64,000 bases of DNA from Bactericera cockerelli (GCA_024516035.1 CM044955.1:55765257-55829256), one strand, 5' to 3'. Shown: positions 34,518 through 47,396, counted from the stretch's first letter. Notes: generated by a model from the letters alone, not told the origin. A program made the numbers and translations.

Positions 34518-36034
34518 AAACATTTGTACAACCAGATGAGAGGTGTTGGATGGATTCCGTGACTCGGTAACAGAGACGACATAGATCTGTTTCAATTGGT
34601 ACTTTCATCACATATCTCATGTAGTTTCGTGTCTTCATCACTTGATCCTGCATAGAATCCCTCAGTCTCTGACATAAGGTAACCGTCAGTCAGATACGCT
34701 GTCGAGAGACTTTTGTCTACAAAGGGGTCATTCTAAAGTGACTTAGGATATTTCCCTTTCATTGGTCCAGCAAGTAAATCTGTTTTTAATTGTTCCTGTG
34801 TTCTTGGTAGCGAAATCGAGTAAGTTGTTTTTGCTAACTTTAATGGTGTGAAGAAATCTGATCTTTTAAAATATTCCATGAACGGTGTTTTGTTTTCAAT
34901 GAAATATTGTCTGAACTTATTTACTTGTTTATAGTATAGCATTTGTAGGTCCAGTAAGCCTCGCCCACCTTCTCTCCTGGGTAGATAGAGCCTCTGTGTG
35001 GCAGAGTGAATATGATGTGAGCGGTTATTGTATAAGGCCATGCGTACTTTCCGGTTGAGGTTTTGAAGATCAGTCTTGGACCAGGTGAGGATTCCAAAAG
35101 TATACATCAAAAACGGAATAGCCCATGAATTGATGGCTTGAATCTTGTTTTTAGCATTTAGCTCAGTTGTCAAGACAATGTTTACTTTTTTCATGAATAT
35201 ATTTTCATACTCTTGTTTCATATTTGTATCATTAATGTTAAAATTTTGTTTTAAGCCAAGGTATTTGTATGATTCACCTTTATTTAAACTTTTAATAGTG
35301 ATATCGTTGGAAAGCGTCATGTTTACAGGATCACATACTTTTCCTCTTTTAATATGAAGTACATTACACTTTTCTATACCAAATTTCATACATATATTTT
35401 CACTAAACATCGTTACTAGTTCGATGAGATGTTCCAATTGATCAGGACCATTGGCGTATAACTTTAGGTCATCCATGTAAAGAAATGGTTCAGTTGGAAG
35501 TTATCTTTCATGTTTATTTTATAGCCAAACGGAGAGTTGTTTAATATATTGCTTAAAGGATTAAGGCAAAGGCAGAATAATAACGAACTCAACGGATCTC
35601 CTTGAAAAATTCCTCGCTTGAAAAATATTTTTTCTGTTCGTATCTCAGCCGTATTTTCTCCAAGTTTACACGTTAATTTCGTACTCCAACTGTTCATTGT
35701 ACTCTGAAGAAACTTGGTAATAAATGGATCTACCTTATAGATATCGAGTATTTGCAAAATCCAGGTGTGAGGAATAGAATCATAACATTTTTGGTAGTCA
35801 ATCCACCCAACTGACAAATTACGATTATTATGTTTAGCATGATTCGTTATGATTCGATCGATTATTAGGAGCTCTTTGCTTCCTCTTGCCTTTTTCTTAA
35901 TTCCGTTCTGTTCTTTCGCTAGAATATTGTTTGTATAGACATGGTGATATATTTTACTTTTAATTATAGATGACAAGAGTTTGTATATGTTTGGAAGACA
36001 GGTGATGGGTCGGTAGCTACCAGGATCGTGTGTG
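34518..36034 (-). pseudogene. R4/Dong-type non-LTR retrotransposon remnant (reverse transcriptase)
   Basis: Minus strand. 36034-35464 reads SYRPITCLPNIYKLLSS, GWIDYQKCYDSIPHTWILQI and GIFQGDPLSSLLFCL, which are reverse-transcriptase core motifs. The frame then breaks, and the catalytic YMDDLKLYA resumes from 35479 in a second frame that runs to a stop at 34733 (ATQRLYLPRREGGRGLLDL lies in it). After another break, 34700-34518 gives YVMKVPIETDLCRLC and a CX2CX8HX4C knuckle (ending ESIQHLSSGC). The motif set and order fit R4/Dong-clade elements, which reverse-transcribe at a nicked target. The N-terminus is lost at about 36034 and the endonuclease at about 34518. At least two frameshifts make it inactive. 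Its 5' side abuts (TTA)n at 36038-36052. Confidence 0.8.
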
Positions 36035-36694
36035 TTTTTATTATTATTATTATTGTATGATTAAATAATGTATTTATGCAATCTCTAGAGAGAGGGGAGA
36101 GCTTAAGCATCTCCTCTGGGAAGATTTATAATGATATGCAAGACCGGCAAATGAGAGAGAGAGAGGGAATTAGTCTAGTAGATATAAATATATGTAAACA
36201 CTTGAAGATGAATAGACGAGATTCTAGAAGTAAATAGAAATAAAATAGAACAAAATTAACATAGTTGAGTTAGATAACTTTTGCAGGAAGACGAAAGCAA
36301 AGGTAAAAGAGTAGGGGTCAGGAAAATGTACTATTATTGTTAGGGAGCAAGAAAGAAACGAAAAACAAGACCGATTCATATCATCCAGAAACAGATTTGT
36401 TTAGCAGAATTATCCCTGGTACTAAATTGACAATAGGATAGAGAAATACCTTTTAGGTATTTTTTTTTTGCTTGAAGGCAGGATTTTTTTTAAACGCACC
36501 CAGGTCATCCTGACTTGGGGTGTGGTATTTTCACCCACCTAACCTAACCTAACCACTGAAAACCCACCTTCTCAATGAGCTAACCGCACCTGGAACCGAA
36601 AAATATCATTACTTCAAGTATTTCTTATACCTCGTTCATTCTGCCGAGATAAGAGGAGAAATGACAAACCTTAGTAACTTAATCAATGAGGCGG

Positions 36695-36755
36695 CGGACT
36701 AGCATTAACCTCGCCTGGTGGTTACCTTCCACTAAAGATTATTATTATTATTATT
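36695..36755 (+). mobile_element. SINE family B, 3' fragment
   Basis: Contains attaacctcgcctggtggtt, accttccactaaag and a (TTA)n tail only. Confidence 0.75.
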
Positions 36756-37469
36756 ACTATTCAGTATGGCTTTACTACTTATGACTTACAGCCACAGTGT
36801 TTCCTTAACCAAAGTACTGAAAAAGCTCCTCATTCTCTCAAACACAAGAACAAATCGCTCTTGTTAGTAATACTTGCAGATAATCCTAAAACATTAGCCA
36901 TGTGTATTCAGGCACTTAAGATAAACTTTCAAAGCCTGAAGGGACTCATTTAGGAGCTAATGTTTGACCACTCCAACATTAATCTTTCTCTATCTCCAGT
37001 TTTTTCTGTTTCCCTAGAAACATTTAAAACAAGAAAAAAGGTCGTTTGTGCTAATACTTTCATGACTTTTTTAATCTTTGTAGAAAAGTTGAACTTTTTC
37101 TCTTAAAATGGCAGGATGGTAGTCTAAGCTTTTTTATGAACATTTATATAAAAAGAGGTCTGTAACACTCACAGTCCTAGCTTTTACTATATAAATATTT
37201 ATAGAAATAAAATGTTTATATAACAAAGAATACGAGTTACCTTTATTTTGTAATTTGTAATAGTAGGCAATGTTGTTTTTGACATCAATAATATACAAAA
37301 ATGAACAGAAGTATAAACAATAATTGTTAATACAGTCAAAAAGATGTGAATGTTAGGTAGGTAGGTATTAGGTAACATATGATATAGCCTATCACCCACC
37401 TATCGAATAAGATTTCAATAATTATGTATGTACGATGTATATTGACAACCCTTACAAGCCAGGCTAGCT

Positions 37470-37690
37470 TGTAGTTTCCTAAGGGTTTAATGGCTTATAA
37501 AGAAAAGTCCAAGTCGTCATGATAGTTGATCACACATAGAAACATGTGGTTCGGGACGAGCCAACTTTGAAATAAAGTTGGCTGGAGAGCATCACTCACC
37601 CCTGCAGCTGTAGCCTAGCTGGCTTCAAAAACAACACCAACACCACGTAGGTCTGGTAAAAGGCAAAGTGAAAGAAAAAGAAGAAGAGGA
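37470..37690 (+). repeat. interspersed repeat with a hairpin, copy 2
   Basis: Matches 7365-7500, including the CCAACTTTGAAATAAAGTTGG hairpin, then continues into a region resembling 63290-63365 (tagg.ttgg.aaaaggcaaa, gtgaaag). Confidence 0.72.
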
Positions 37691-37908
37691 AAATGAGGAA
37701 GAAAGTACGGGGTGTTGAATGTGAAGATGGGAGCGGGAATATTGATATTTGAAATTTGTTAAAAAATGAATAAATAAATAAATAAAATAAAATCTCCACT
37801 TATTTATATAAAAAAAAGAAGAAGCTGAGCAGGTTATCTACCTATAACCTTTTCTAACCAGTTAAAAAGAACAGAGAAAAGTGATTAGCTCTACTCCCCA
37901 TGTTCCAG

Positions 37909-38160
37909 GCGTGATCGTGTTTGGGTCAGACCAGGAAGTGGCGGGCATGATGCGGGCGGTCCGCCGCATGAACGCCACCGGCTCCTTCTCCTGGGTGGGC
38001 TCCGACGGGTGGAGTGCCCGTGGGCTGGTGTCTGACGGCTCCGAAGCAGAGGTGGAGGGCACCTTGTCCCTGCAACCCCAAGCCAACCCGGTGAAGGGGT
38101 TTGACGAATACTTCCTCAACCTCACTGTCGAAAACAACAGGCGGAATCCGTGGTTTATTG
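37909..38160 (+). CDS. mtt: metabotropic glutamate receptor-like exon (ligand-binding domain, part 3)
   Basis: This 252-nt exon runs from the acceptor catgttccag to the donor gtgagt, phase 1 at both ends. Its first two bases complete a Gly codon begun in the previous exon. It encodes GVIVFGSDQEVAGMMRAVRR, MNATGSFSWVGSDGWSARGL, an EVEGTLSLQPQ strand and a KGFDEYFLNLTVENNRRNPW segment. GSDGW is an invariant mGluR motif whose Asp contacts the agonist amino group. The Arg three residues after the Trp aligns with a pocket Arg of some vertebrate receptors. FD-YF and NNRRNPWF are mGluR hallmarks. Sequons NAT and NLT fit an extracellular, glycosylated domain. No frame break. GC-rich relative to the intron. 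The best fit I recall is insect mtt/mXR. Confidence 0.95.
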
Positions 38161-38995
38161 GTGAGTCTCTTTCTCTAGTCAATGTTTTCTTGGCGTTTTA
38201 CTTCCGATAAATTTCTAATAGTATAAATCGGAAGTATTGTGTTCTTTTTTGCATAAACAAAATTTTGCTCTGATTTCAATTTTTTTCATATATTTTTTAA
38301 AACATTTTTTTATGGTATTCTTTGAATTGCATAAAAAAAGAATAACTCAAAGAAACAGGATTCTTTGTGTTATTCGAACCACATTTATGCGAAAAACAGG
38401 CGAAATCTGTGGTTTAATGGTATTTTTTCGCCAACAAATCTATATTTTTATCAGTGATTAGCACAATTTGTTAAACCCCCTTACTCAAATATTTTTTTGT
38501 TGACATTATTTATAAGTACATATTAAAGATAAATATGGTGGCATATGTGTATTGGCATTATTATTATATTATAAAATACGTTGAATGATATGTGTATTTA
38601 TTTAAGGAAACAAATTTCAACATAATATTCATTTACAGATTCTATTTAAACTATCTACCTATTACCTACGATATGAACAAAAACAAATTAAGATTATAGT
38701 CATAATAACGTTTGCACACTACAAACTGTTATTATAGTCATATTATAGTCATTATAGTCATAATAACAGTTTGTCATTTCTATAATGAAACTAAAAACTT
38801 TTCCCAACAAAAACAAAATAATTGCATTTAACTTGTTGATCTTTCTTTTCCAGAAGATGAAGTTTTTTCCCTGGAAGATAAAATATAACGAAACAGACTA
38901 GGTTTTTTTTTCAGGATAGTTTGTTAAGAAAAATATAGGTACTGCAAATAAATATATATATTTATTTTTTAAAAAGTACTGCACGTAAAACTATA

Positions 38996-39859
38996 CAGGG
39001 TGGGGCAAAAGTCTGGAAACCCCTGAATAACTTTCGAATGGCTTCTTCGGTGAAATTAAAATTTTGTAAGGTAAACCGGGCTAATAAGACCTTCTTTTGG
39101 AATCGGGCCGATTTTTGTTACCGGCCCCCATGTCGGGGCCAGGGGGGCCAACTTCATTTTTTTAAATACGAACCCCCACCTTGCGATACATTTTTGAAAA
39201 GGTCTTTAAATAAGCAATACATTGGTGCAAATTTTATTTTTTAATATTAAACTGTTTGCAAATGGCGTCCAACTTTGTGTATGCAGTAAAGTCTGGAAAC
39301 CCCTGAATATCTTTTGAAAGGGCTTTCTCAGTTAATTTAAAACTGTGCACGGTAAGTCGGGGTAATTAGACCTTCCCAAAAATGTATCGCAAGATGGGGT
39401 TTCGTATTTAAAAAAATGAAGTTGACCTCCCTGGCCCCCACGTGGGGGCCAGTAAAAAAAAATCGGTCCAATTCTAATATAAGGTCTAATTACCAAGGAT
39501 TACCGTACACAATTTTAAATTTACTGAGAAAGTCCTATCGAAAGATATTCAGGGGTTTCCAGACTTTACTGCATACACAAAGTTGGACGCCATTTTCAAA
39601 CAAATCATATTAAAAAAATAAAATTTGCAGCAATGTATTTCTTATTTGAAGACCTTTTCAAAAATGTATCGCAAGGTGGGGGTTCGTATTTAAAAAAATG
39701 AAGTTGGGCCCCCTAGCCCCGACATGGGGGCCGGTAACAAAAATCGACCCGACTCTAAAAGAAAGTCTTATTAGCCCGGTTTACCGTACAAAATTTTAAG
39801 TTTACCGAAGAAGGCATTCAAAAGTTATTCAGGGGTTTCCAGACTTTTGCCCCACCCTG
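38996..39859. mobile_element. TA-flanked palindromic mariner-type MITE, copy 2
   Basis: Same termini (CAGGGTGGGGCAAAAGTCTG and inverse, TA on each side) and same two-block arms as 31711-32704, but 864 bp long. Deletions relative to copy 1 are internal. Non-coding. Confidence 0.86.
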
Positions 39860-40014
39860 TATAGATAACGCTTTCATGAAATTGCAGCTCGGGTCTCCAG
39901 AGAAATCAGGGTAACTGTGGTCAAGTTCGCTATTAACTTTAGAACGGTCACATGATATAGGTCAGATAACAAACAAGGTACATCTCTAGCAATGGTCAGT
40001 AAATAATGAGAAAT

Positions 40015-41165
40015 AACACAGAGGAGGTGAAGTGAAAGAATTACATGAATGAATAAAGGAGATAGAATGAGAAGAAAGGAAAAGGGTTCTGACGTATGGA
40101 GAAGAGTAGGAGAGGGAGTAAACATGAGATAAATAGAGAGATAAATATTAATTGAATGAGAAAATGAGAGAGAGAATGGGTTGAAGAGTAAAGATGAGTG
40201 GGAAAAAGAGATCAATAGAGAGGCAGTTATTGATAGAATAAGAAAATAAGATGGGGAGAGAGAGAGAAAAAGAAAGACACAGAGAAAAAGAAAGATAGAA
40301 TGAGATTTGGTATTTGGTGGATGTGAATACAGCTCCTAACAATATTCAAATAGATAGAGAGACATAGAGAAAGAGGAAGAGAGAGAGAGAGAGATAGAAA
40401 GAGAGAGAAAGGGAGTAAGAGAGAGTTAGAGAGGTAGATAGAGAGTGAAAGAATTACATGAATGGATAGAGGAGATATCATGAGAAGAAAGGGAAAGGAT
40501 TCAGACGTGTAGAGAAGAGAAAGAGAGGGAGTGAACATGAAATGGATAGTCGGATAGATATAAATTGAATGAGAAATAAGAGAGAAATAGAGAAAGGGTA
40601 AAAGAGTAAAGATGAATGGGGAAAAGAGAGAGAAAAAAGTGGTATTTTGGTGGATGAGACTGAAGCTCCTAACGATATTCAAATAAATAGAAAAACATGG
40701 AGAAAGAGTGAGAGGGAGAGAAAGATAGAGAGATAGAAAGAAAGAAACAGAGGAAAATAGAGATAGAATTAGAGAAAAAAGTGGTATTTTGGTGGATGTG
40801 AATACAATTCCTAACAATATTTAAAAAGATTGAAAGACATGGAAGAAAAGAGAGATACACTAAAAGAGAGAGAGAGAGAGAGAAAGGGGGTAAGAGGGAG
40901 TTAGAGAGAGAGAGAGAGATAGAGAGTGAAAGCATTACATGAATGGATAGAGGAGATAGCATGAGTAGAAGGGGAAAGAGTTCTGACGTGTGGAGAAGAG
41001 AAGAGAGGGAGTGAAAGTGAGATAGATAGAGAGATAAATATTGATTGAATGAGAAATAAGAGAGAAAAAGGGTTGAAGAGTAAAGATGAGTGGAGAAAAG
41101 AGATAAATAGAGAGGTAGTTATTGATGGAATGAGAAAATAAAACGGAGAGAGAGAGAGAGATGAA
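40015..41165. repeat. GA-rich complex tandem array with higher-order units
   Basis: Segments such as gtgaaagaattacatgaatg, gaagagagaggga and gatgtgaatacagctcctaa (with an acaatattcaaat continuation) recur at about 40030/40447/40926 and 40309/40642/40784, separated by GAGA tracts. Long opposite-strand frames are low-complexity. Confidence 0.85.
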
Positions 41166-42109
41166 TAAAGGAATAAGATAAAAAAATAAAAATTAAAGTG
41201 AAAGAAAAAGGAGAAAGTATAATGAAAGGATGAAAAGACTGACTGATTGAAACTAAAGACTCGAGCATAAAGAAATCCCAGAAGAAAACACAGAGATTCT
41301 CATAAATATAGAAAATTGAAACTATGGTAAATATATCATAAATATAAAGAAAAGAAACTTCAGTAAATATAATAACATGGAAACTTTAGTAAAGAATAAA
41401 AATATAGTAACTTTAGCAGATGTAGAACCAGTAGATAGTAAACTAAATGGATTGCTCTCAGGATGCGAAGTCCAGAATGGGGTCAGTTATAAGAGAAAAC
41501 CGGAGTGGGAACTGAGTAGAAAAATGAGTCAGCACAACAGACTCATTTTTCAATAGTACCATTGTTCAGCGCCTCAGTCAGCAGTACCACCGTGAATAAG
41601 TTGGTCTATAGTTTCAGAGTCGCTGAACTCACATTAAATCTATTGCGAAGTTTTTGTTTTACTTTTTTTTTTATCAACATTTCTCTTAATTTTTCAAAAT
41701 TTCTCTATATTAATTAACGTCTATAATTACAACAAACAAAAAGTACAATTTTTTTTGTGTGCATGTACTGCATGTCCCTTATTTAAGTACAAACTTTTTC
41801 TTACAGTTAAATTGTATAAAAGTTACAGAATTTGGTACGTTTCGGCCACGAAAGAGAAAATGAAATAATGAGAGAAAAAGACATAGGAAGAAAGAAAGAT
41901 AAATAAAGAGAGAATGTTAGGAAAAAGTAGAGAAATAGTAAAAGAGAGAGGAAGAGAGAGAGAGAGAGGAAAGAGATAATGATAAAAATTGGAAAAGTAA
42001 AAAAGAGGTATGGGTAAATCTATGCAATATTGTAAGTAAGTAATGAAAAAAAAAGTGGGAAAGGGAGGAAGGGATTTATAAAAAATAGAAAGAGCAAGGA
42101 GGTAAATAG

Positions 42110-42775
42110 TAGTGGAAGGTATGAGTAGTGGAGGTATAAGTAGTGGAAGAATGTATGAGTAGTGAGAATATTAGTGGAAGAAGGTATGAGTAGTGGAAAG
42201 AGGAGTGGAGAAAGGTATGAGTGGAAAGAGGAGGCGAATAAGGTAAGTAGTGGAAGAAGGTATGGAGGAGTGGAAAGAGGAGTAGAACATGGCCTGAGTA
42301 GTGGAAAGGGGAGTGGAAGGTATGAGTAGTGGAAGTATGAGTAGTTGAAAGAGTAGTGGAAGTATGAGTAGTGGAAAGAGAAGTGGAAGGTATGAGTAGT
42401 TGAAAGAGGAGTGGAGGTATGAGAAGTGGAAAGAGAAAAGGAAGGTGTGAGTAGTGGAAAGAGAAGTGGAAGGTATGAGTAGTTGAAAGAGAAGTGGAAG
42501 GGATGAGTAGTGGAAAGAGGAGTGAAAGTATGAGTAGTGGAAAAAGAAGTGGAAGGTATGAGTAGTTGAAAGAGAAGTGGAAGGGATGAGTAGTGGAAAG
42601 TGGAGTGGATATTGGTATAAGTAGTGGTATAACGTATGAGTAGTGGAATAAGGAGTAGAAGAAGGTATGGGGGAGTGGAAATCGGAGTAGAACATGACCT
42701 GAGTAGTGGAAAGAGGAGTGGAAGGTATGAGTATTTGCAGAGGAGTGGAAGGTATAAGTAGTTGAAAGAGGAGTG
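42110..42775. repeat. purine minisatellite, unit near 28-42 bp
   Basis: Repeated gtatgagtagtggaaagagg and agtggaaggtatgagtagtt words, with units of variable length. The 237-codon minus frame here is a compositional artefact of the repeat. Confidence 0.88.
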
Positions 42776-43439
42776 GGAAATCTATTCAATATTGTAAAGA
42801 ACTGAGGTGTGGGAGGAAGATTTCTATAATTTCAGAATTTCACGTTCAAATGAGCGAAGAGAAAGCAAATAAGGAAAATATTCTCCGGAAAGCCTGAATT
42901 TTCAGCTTTGATGATTTCCAGAGGAAAAAAAACCAAATGAATCTCTCGCCGCTTTTTATCATGCAAATACACGAAGAAATGTGATGAGGTTTTGTGATTT
43001 ATCATGCAATATTTTGTTTCATGAATGTTACGATAACATTAGTTAAATACAGCTCCATTTTTTCGCCTCGCAAGTGATCATTTTGAATGTGTTAAGAGTA
43101 AGGAGAATAAATTGAAATAAATTTACATAAAGACCTATGTTTATTATATGAAAAATTATTACTCTGAATAAGTTATGTGTAAGTAATTCAATATTTATGT
43201 AAGCATTGTATTTTTTTGTGCTCATTTTTATGCCAGTGAGACTTTATTGAAATTATTTTATCAGAAGTTTTACACAAACATAACATATTATAGAGTTCGG
43301 AGATTTCAGCATCTATTTAACACCCTTGTAGTAAGTATTTAATTTGACAACTAAGATGGACAAATTTCTGTTGGATAGTTTCACAGTTATCTGCATACTT
43401 AAAATAAATAAAATGTGTGGTTCACAAAAAAAATCTGTA

Positions 43440-43555
43440 GCTTGCCCAATTATGTGGTAAAAATACCAAATAGGTGGATAACTTGTCATGTCCCGGCTGG
43501 GTTTCAACCCCGCAAGTCCTGGATTCACAAACCCAGTTACAGGGACAAGGCAGGA
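43440..43555 (-). mobile_element. SINE family A, partial
   Basis: The minus strand reads tgtccctgtaactgggtttg then a decayed B box (gggtttgaaacccagccggg-like) and the gacatgacaagttatcc body start. The 3' end stops at the acataat word. Confidence 0.65.
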
Positions 43556-43574
43556 TATTCAACATAATAAATAA

Positions 43575-43728
43575 ATTATTGACTGAAGTACAATTATCTC
43601 TGAGGGTTTTAAAACCATATAATAATTAGACTCTGAGGGTTAGGTGGTAGAAAATGCTTTGAGCATTAACCTCGCCTGGTGGTTACCTTCCACTAAAGAG
43701 TGTTATTATCATTATATTATTAATAAAT
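43575..43728 (+). mobile_element. SINE family B, 5'-truncated
   Basis: Body from tctgagggttaggtggtaga through ttaacctcgcctggtggtta to a (TTA) tail, directly after a family-A fragment on the other strand. Confidence 0.75.
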
Positions 43729-44140
43729 CAAAAAAAAAAAAAAAAATAGTTATGCGAGTATGTTCAATACACAAGGACTCAGAATGGACGAAAATACCGG
43801 CATTAATATTTATACACAAGATAAGGAAACTTTATTTCCAACTATTGAACACAACAGCTACAATACTGCACTTATTTTGATAGCGTTATCCTGCTAATAA
43901 ATGAAGTGCAGTATTGTCTCTGCTGCCAATAGAATATGCATTTCTATTGGAAACGAAATAACTGCATTAATAGGAAAACACTATAGGTAATACTAGTCTA
44001 ACTTATTGATCCTATCAAAATTATCTTGAAAAAAAAAAAAATGAGTGTTTCACTGCCAATTTTTTTCGTAGCCATGAAACAGGATACATTCATTATGTTT
44101 AAATATTAATATAAAATTTTGGATAAATAATGAAAAATAA

Positions 44141-44615
44141 ATCCCACAAAAAACTACCGTTAAAAAAAGGGCCAAGTTCCAGAACTCCTATCCAAAAAGG
44201 TTTCGCCTATGAATGCAGTGATATCTTGTTTGCGGCCAAGTTATCTTGGTACTAAACTATTTCTTTTATTAAACCTCGTTTTCTCAGTTCCTCATTTGGT
44301 ATGTTTTTAACTGCAAACTATCCTCTAACTTGGCCAGTGTCGCTCCTTGTGATGGTTATATTGTTATTCTGTACCTATACATATAGTCGTAATATTCCAT
44401 TCAACCGATGGCATAAAACTGGCCAAGTTAGAGGATATTTTGCATTTAAAACCATACCAAATGAGGAACTGAGAAAACGGGGTTTAATAAAAGAAATAGT
44501 TTAGTACCAAGATAACTTGGCCGCAAACAAGATATCACTGCATTCATAGGCGAAACCTTTTTGGATAGGAGTTCTGGAACTTGGCCCTTTTTTTAACGGT
44601 AGTTTTTTGTGGGAT
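44141..44615. mobile_element. 475-bp foldback element, 198-bp inverted arms
   Basis: 44141-44338 and 44418-44615 are near-perfect inverted repeats (atcccacaaaaaactaccgt at one end, its complement at the other) around a 79-nt spacer. Most mismatches are near the inner end of the arms. The transcribed strand would fold into one long hairpin. No coding frame of interest. Confidence 0.92.
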
Positions 44616-44697
44616 ATCATTACTTTTTGTAAATGCTTCGTTTCCCAGCACGTTTCATTATTTTTTATTAAAAATTTCAAGATTATTCACTTTAATA

Positions 44698-45360
44698 TGC
44701 TCCCTAAAACGACACCGATTAACAGCAGAAATAGTGCGAAAGTGCCGGTTTTCAGATTTTTCCCTATACTTTTACAATGAACCCTAGCACCATACTAAAT
44801 TTCAGCTTTGTAGGTAGTAGGGAAGTGCCTCATAATTTATATGCATAATCGAGTATATATACTTCCTCCCTAAAATAACACAGTTTAACAGCATGATAAG
44901 TGCGAAAGTTCCGGTTTTCAGATTTTTCCCAGTACTTTTACAATAAACCCTACCAGTATACAAAATTTCAGCTTTTTAGGTAGTAGGGAAGTGCCTCATA
45001 ATTTATATACATAATATAGTATACTTCCTCCCTAAAACGACACCTTTTAACAGTATTTAGAACTTTTTCAGATTTTTCCCTGTATTTTTACAATAAACCC
45101 TACCATCATGCAAAATTTCAGCTTTCTAGGTAGTCGGGAAGTGCTTCATAATTTAGATCAATAATCGATTATATATTTTCTCCCTAAAACGACACCGTTT
45201 TACACCATGATAAGTGAAAAAATTCCGGTTTTCAGATTTTTCCCTTTACTTTTACAATAAACCCTACAATCATGCAAAATTTCAGCTTTCTAGGTAGTCG
45301 GGAAGTGCCTCATAATTTTGATGATCTGTCAGTCAGTCAGTCAGTCAGTATCAAAATCGC
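44698..45360 (+). repeat. tandem repeat of about 155-170 bp, four units, then (GTCA)n
   Basis: Units start at about 44698, 44868, 45027 and 45181 with ctccctaaaacgacacc, and share ggttttcagatttttccc and tacaataaaccctacca. The array ends in a short CAGT repeat near 45330-45350. Confidence 0.85.
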
Positions 45361-45660
45361 AAATTTCAAAATTACATTCCTATGAAAGTTTTTTGCATAG
45401 AGTCTTTAAATTTTTAATGTCTTTTTAATGATATTAGGACAATCTCTGTTCCAAATTTCATATCTCTATGATCAATTGAACCGAAGATATGAGGGTGTGA
45501 AAAACCGGGTGAATCGGTTCGTGTAAAGATACACTGCCGTGCTTGCTGGAACTTGGCCTGGCGCACTGCCGTGCGCTCAGATGATGATGTAGGAACCCAC
45601 ATAATTTTATTATGAAAGATGATAATCATGAGTCAGGTGTAAGACCATTTTTTATATATT

Positions 45661-45846
45661 TTTTAACGTCGCTTTTAACTGCACAGTCATATCACGACGG
45701 AAGTTTTACCCTCCGTTCACTGGAAACAAAACAGCTGGCCACATGAACCTCGCTCAGGGCGTCCAAAGTCCAAACGTCACATGACGTTGCTCAACTTCAG
45801 TGACAGAAAGGGAACTGGTGTATTCAGCGTACCATTGACGCCAACG
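45661..45846 (-). mobile_element. 5S rRNA-derived SINE
   Basis: The minus strand starts GCGTTGGCGTCAATGGTACG, then CTGAATACACCAGTTCCC and a decayed CACTGAAGTTGAGCAACGTC, joined to the body (accctccgttc and ttttaactgcacagtcatat on the plus strand). Part of the head after that point is deleted. Confidence 0.8.
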
Positions 45847-46556
45847 CAAGCTCACTAGTGTTCATATTCTGCCGTTAGGTTGAAAACTGTGTGATTTATG
45901 TTTGTTGTCAATGGCCAATTACAAAATATATCATCCCTGCTTTCTAAAGCTGCTTGTCTCTCAGTTTAATGGCCTGAACCGAGACAAAGTATAGCAGGTG
46001 AAATGACATAAAAAAATCTCATATTGCTATTTTCAAAAGAGCCTGCCATACTTTCAAATCACCTTGCTATTCGAAGCCTCGTAAAATTAAACTGTATGGA
46101 AGTAACACTTTTACTTGGAGTATACAGGGAAACAAAAGGAAAATAAGAAAATGTCATCTCAAATATACTGGGTGAGTCCGGTAGAATCATTATTTTTTTG
46201 TGTTGTTCCCATCCCTTCTGATTGATGGTCTGACAGTATGGCGCCTGTCCTAAATGGTGCTATTGTTGATGAGTTCAGATATGTTAAAATTAATGTATAT
46301 ATGTTTAATAATTTTCCACCTTCATTTGTTTAATTATTTTCCAATAAAAAAGTACAGTCAAAAGAAAGTTTCTTATTTTAACTAATGTTAGGTTGTAGTT
46401 TCATTTCTTAATTCTTTTTGCACATTCAGGAGAAAAATTGTATCATAGTTACTGTTTTATCTTATATGACAAACTCATTTAATAAACATTTAATTGGAAA
46501 ATTCAATTATATTTTCTATTCTATTCTCTTCCAACTGAGAATCCTTTTTCAGACAT

Positions 46557-46702
46557 TAAAGTTATCATATTTATGTTAATCAATAATCACTTTCGTGATA
46601 TCACAAATACTCAAAATCACTTTAGATCTTATTTTAACTTGGGAATTGACCTCCAGGTTACAAGTCCACCACTTTATCGATCTAGCTACAGAGGTCGGTG
46701 CT
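46557..46702 (-). mobile_element. tRNA-headed SINE, family C, minus strand
   Basis: The minus strand carries ACCTCTGTAGCTAGATCGAT, a tggacttgtaacctggaggt segment and the gtgatatcacgaaagtgatt body shared with 57931-58080. The B box is lost. Confidence 0.72.
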
Positions 46703-47396
46703 CCTCTCAGATTTTTCCATCTGATTGGTACACCCTGAACAAGATGTGCTTTCCAATATAATTTCACGGCTTTCTCTCCCCTCGTCTCTTCTATCCTCAA
46801 GCTTTCTTTTTGTGCTGCTCTGTTTATTTAGAAACTGATTTTTTTCCTCCCATGCTTTTCAATAAATACTAAACGGTGTGAAAAACATTTGAAAAAAGAG
46901 CGCATATAAAATGTATTTGTATGTCATGGCACATAAGACGAGTGAGATATGCAATGTAATGTACATTGGAATTTCATGTGAGAAATTCAATAGGTGGATT
47001 ATAAAGAAAAGGAAATAAACCTAGATTTGAGAAGCATTGTTGAGAATGTTATGATAATGGTAGTATTATTCCATTAACACCATTAAGTTTACCAATGATT
47101 ACTAAAGATAACTGTTGGATTAAAGCGACCATTGAGTGCTATTCTGGTAATAAAAAAAAAAAAAAAAAAACGAACACAATACTTCCAATTTCTAATACTT
47201 ATTAGAAATTCATCAGATGTAATATAAAATCAATTTTTAATAATAATATTTTCTGAGATCTTGATAAAGGTTGGGTGGACGAAAGTGCCATAGGCAATGA
47301 CCCCGTCCTTTGGTTAAGACATCTCCATATATTTTATCTATATTTATCTTTTCTTTTCTTGTTTATATTGTTCTAAATTTTGTATTATATTTGTTA

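Larger units (their letters stand above)
10468..37908 (+). other. mtt: intron, 27.4 kb
   Basis: The donor GTGAGT is at 10468 and the acceptor ATGTTCCAG ends at 37908. The split Gly codon G|GC is restored across it. Between 10468 and 13690 I see no recognisable feature except a pure G run at 11749-11761. The stretches 19000-20600, 24310-24890, 24990-25390, 25460-26100, 30780-31700 and 36060-36690 are AT-rich with nothing I can name. 20640-21600 is purine-rich. An open frame at 21625-22002 is left unassigned. Confidence 0.88.

Noticed and set aside
36533..36553. Telomere-like CCTAACCTAACCTAACC run
   Set aside because: Only about three units, too short to infer a telomeric insertion.
42076..42789. 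237-codon minus-strand frame rich in Ser, Thr, His and Phe
   Set aside because: It is the complement of the purine minisatellite. No non-repetitive domain is present.
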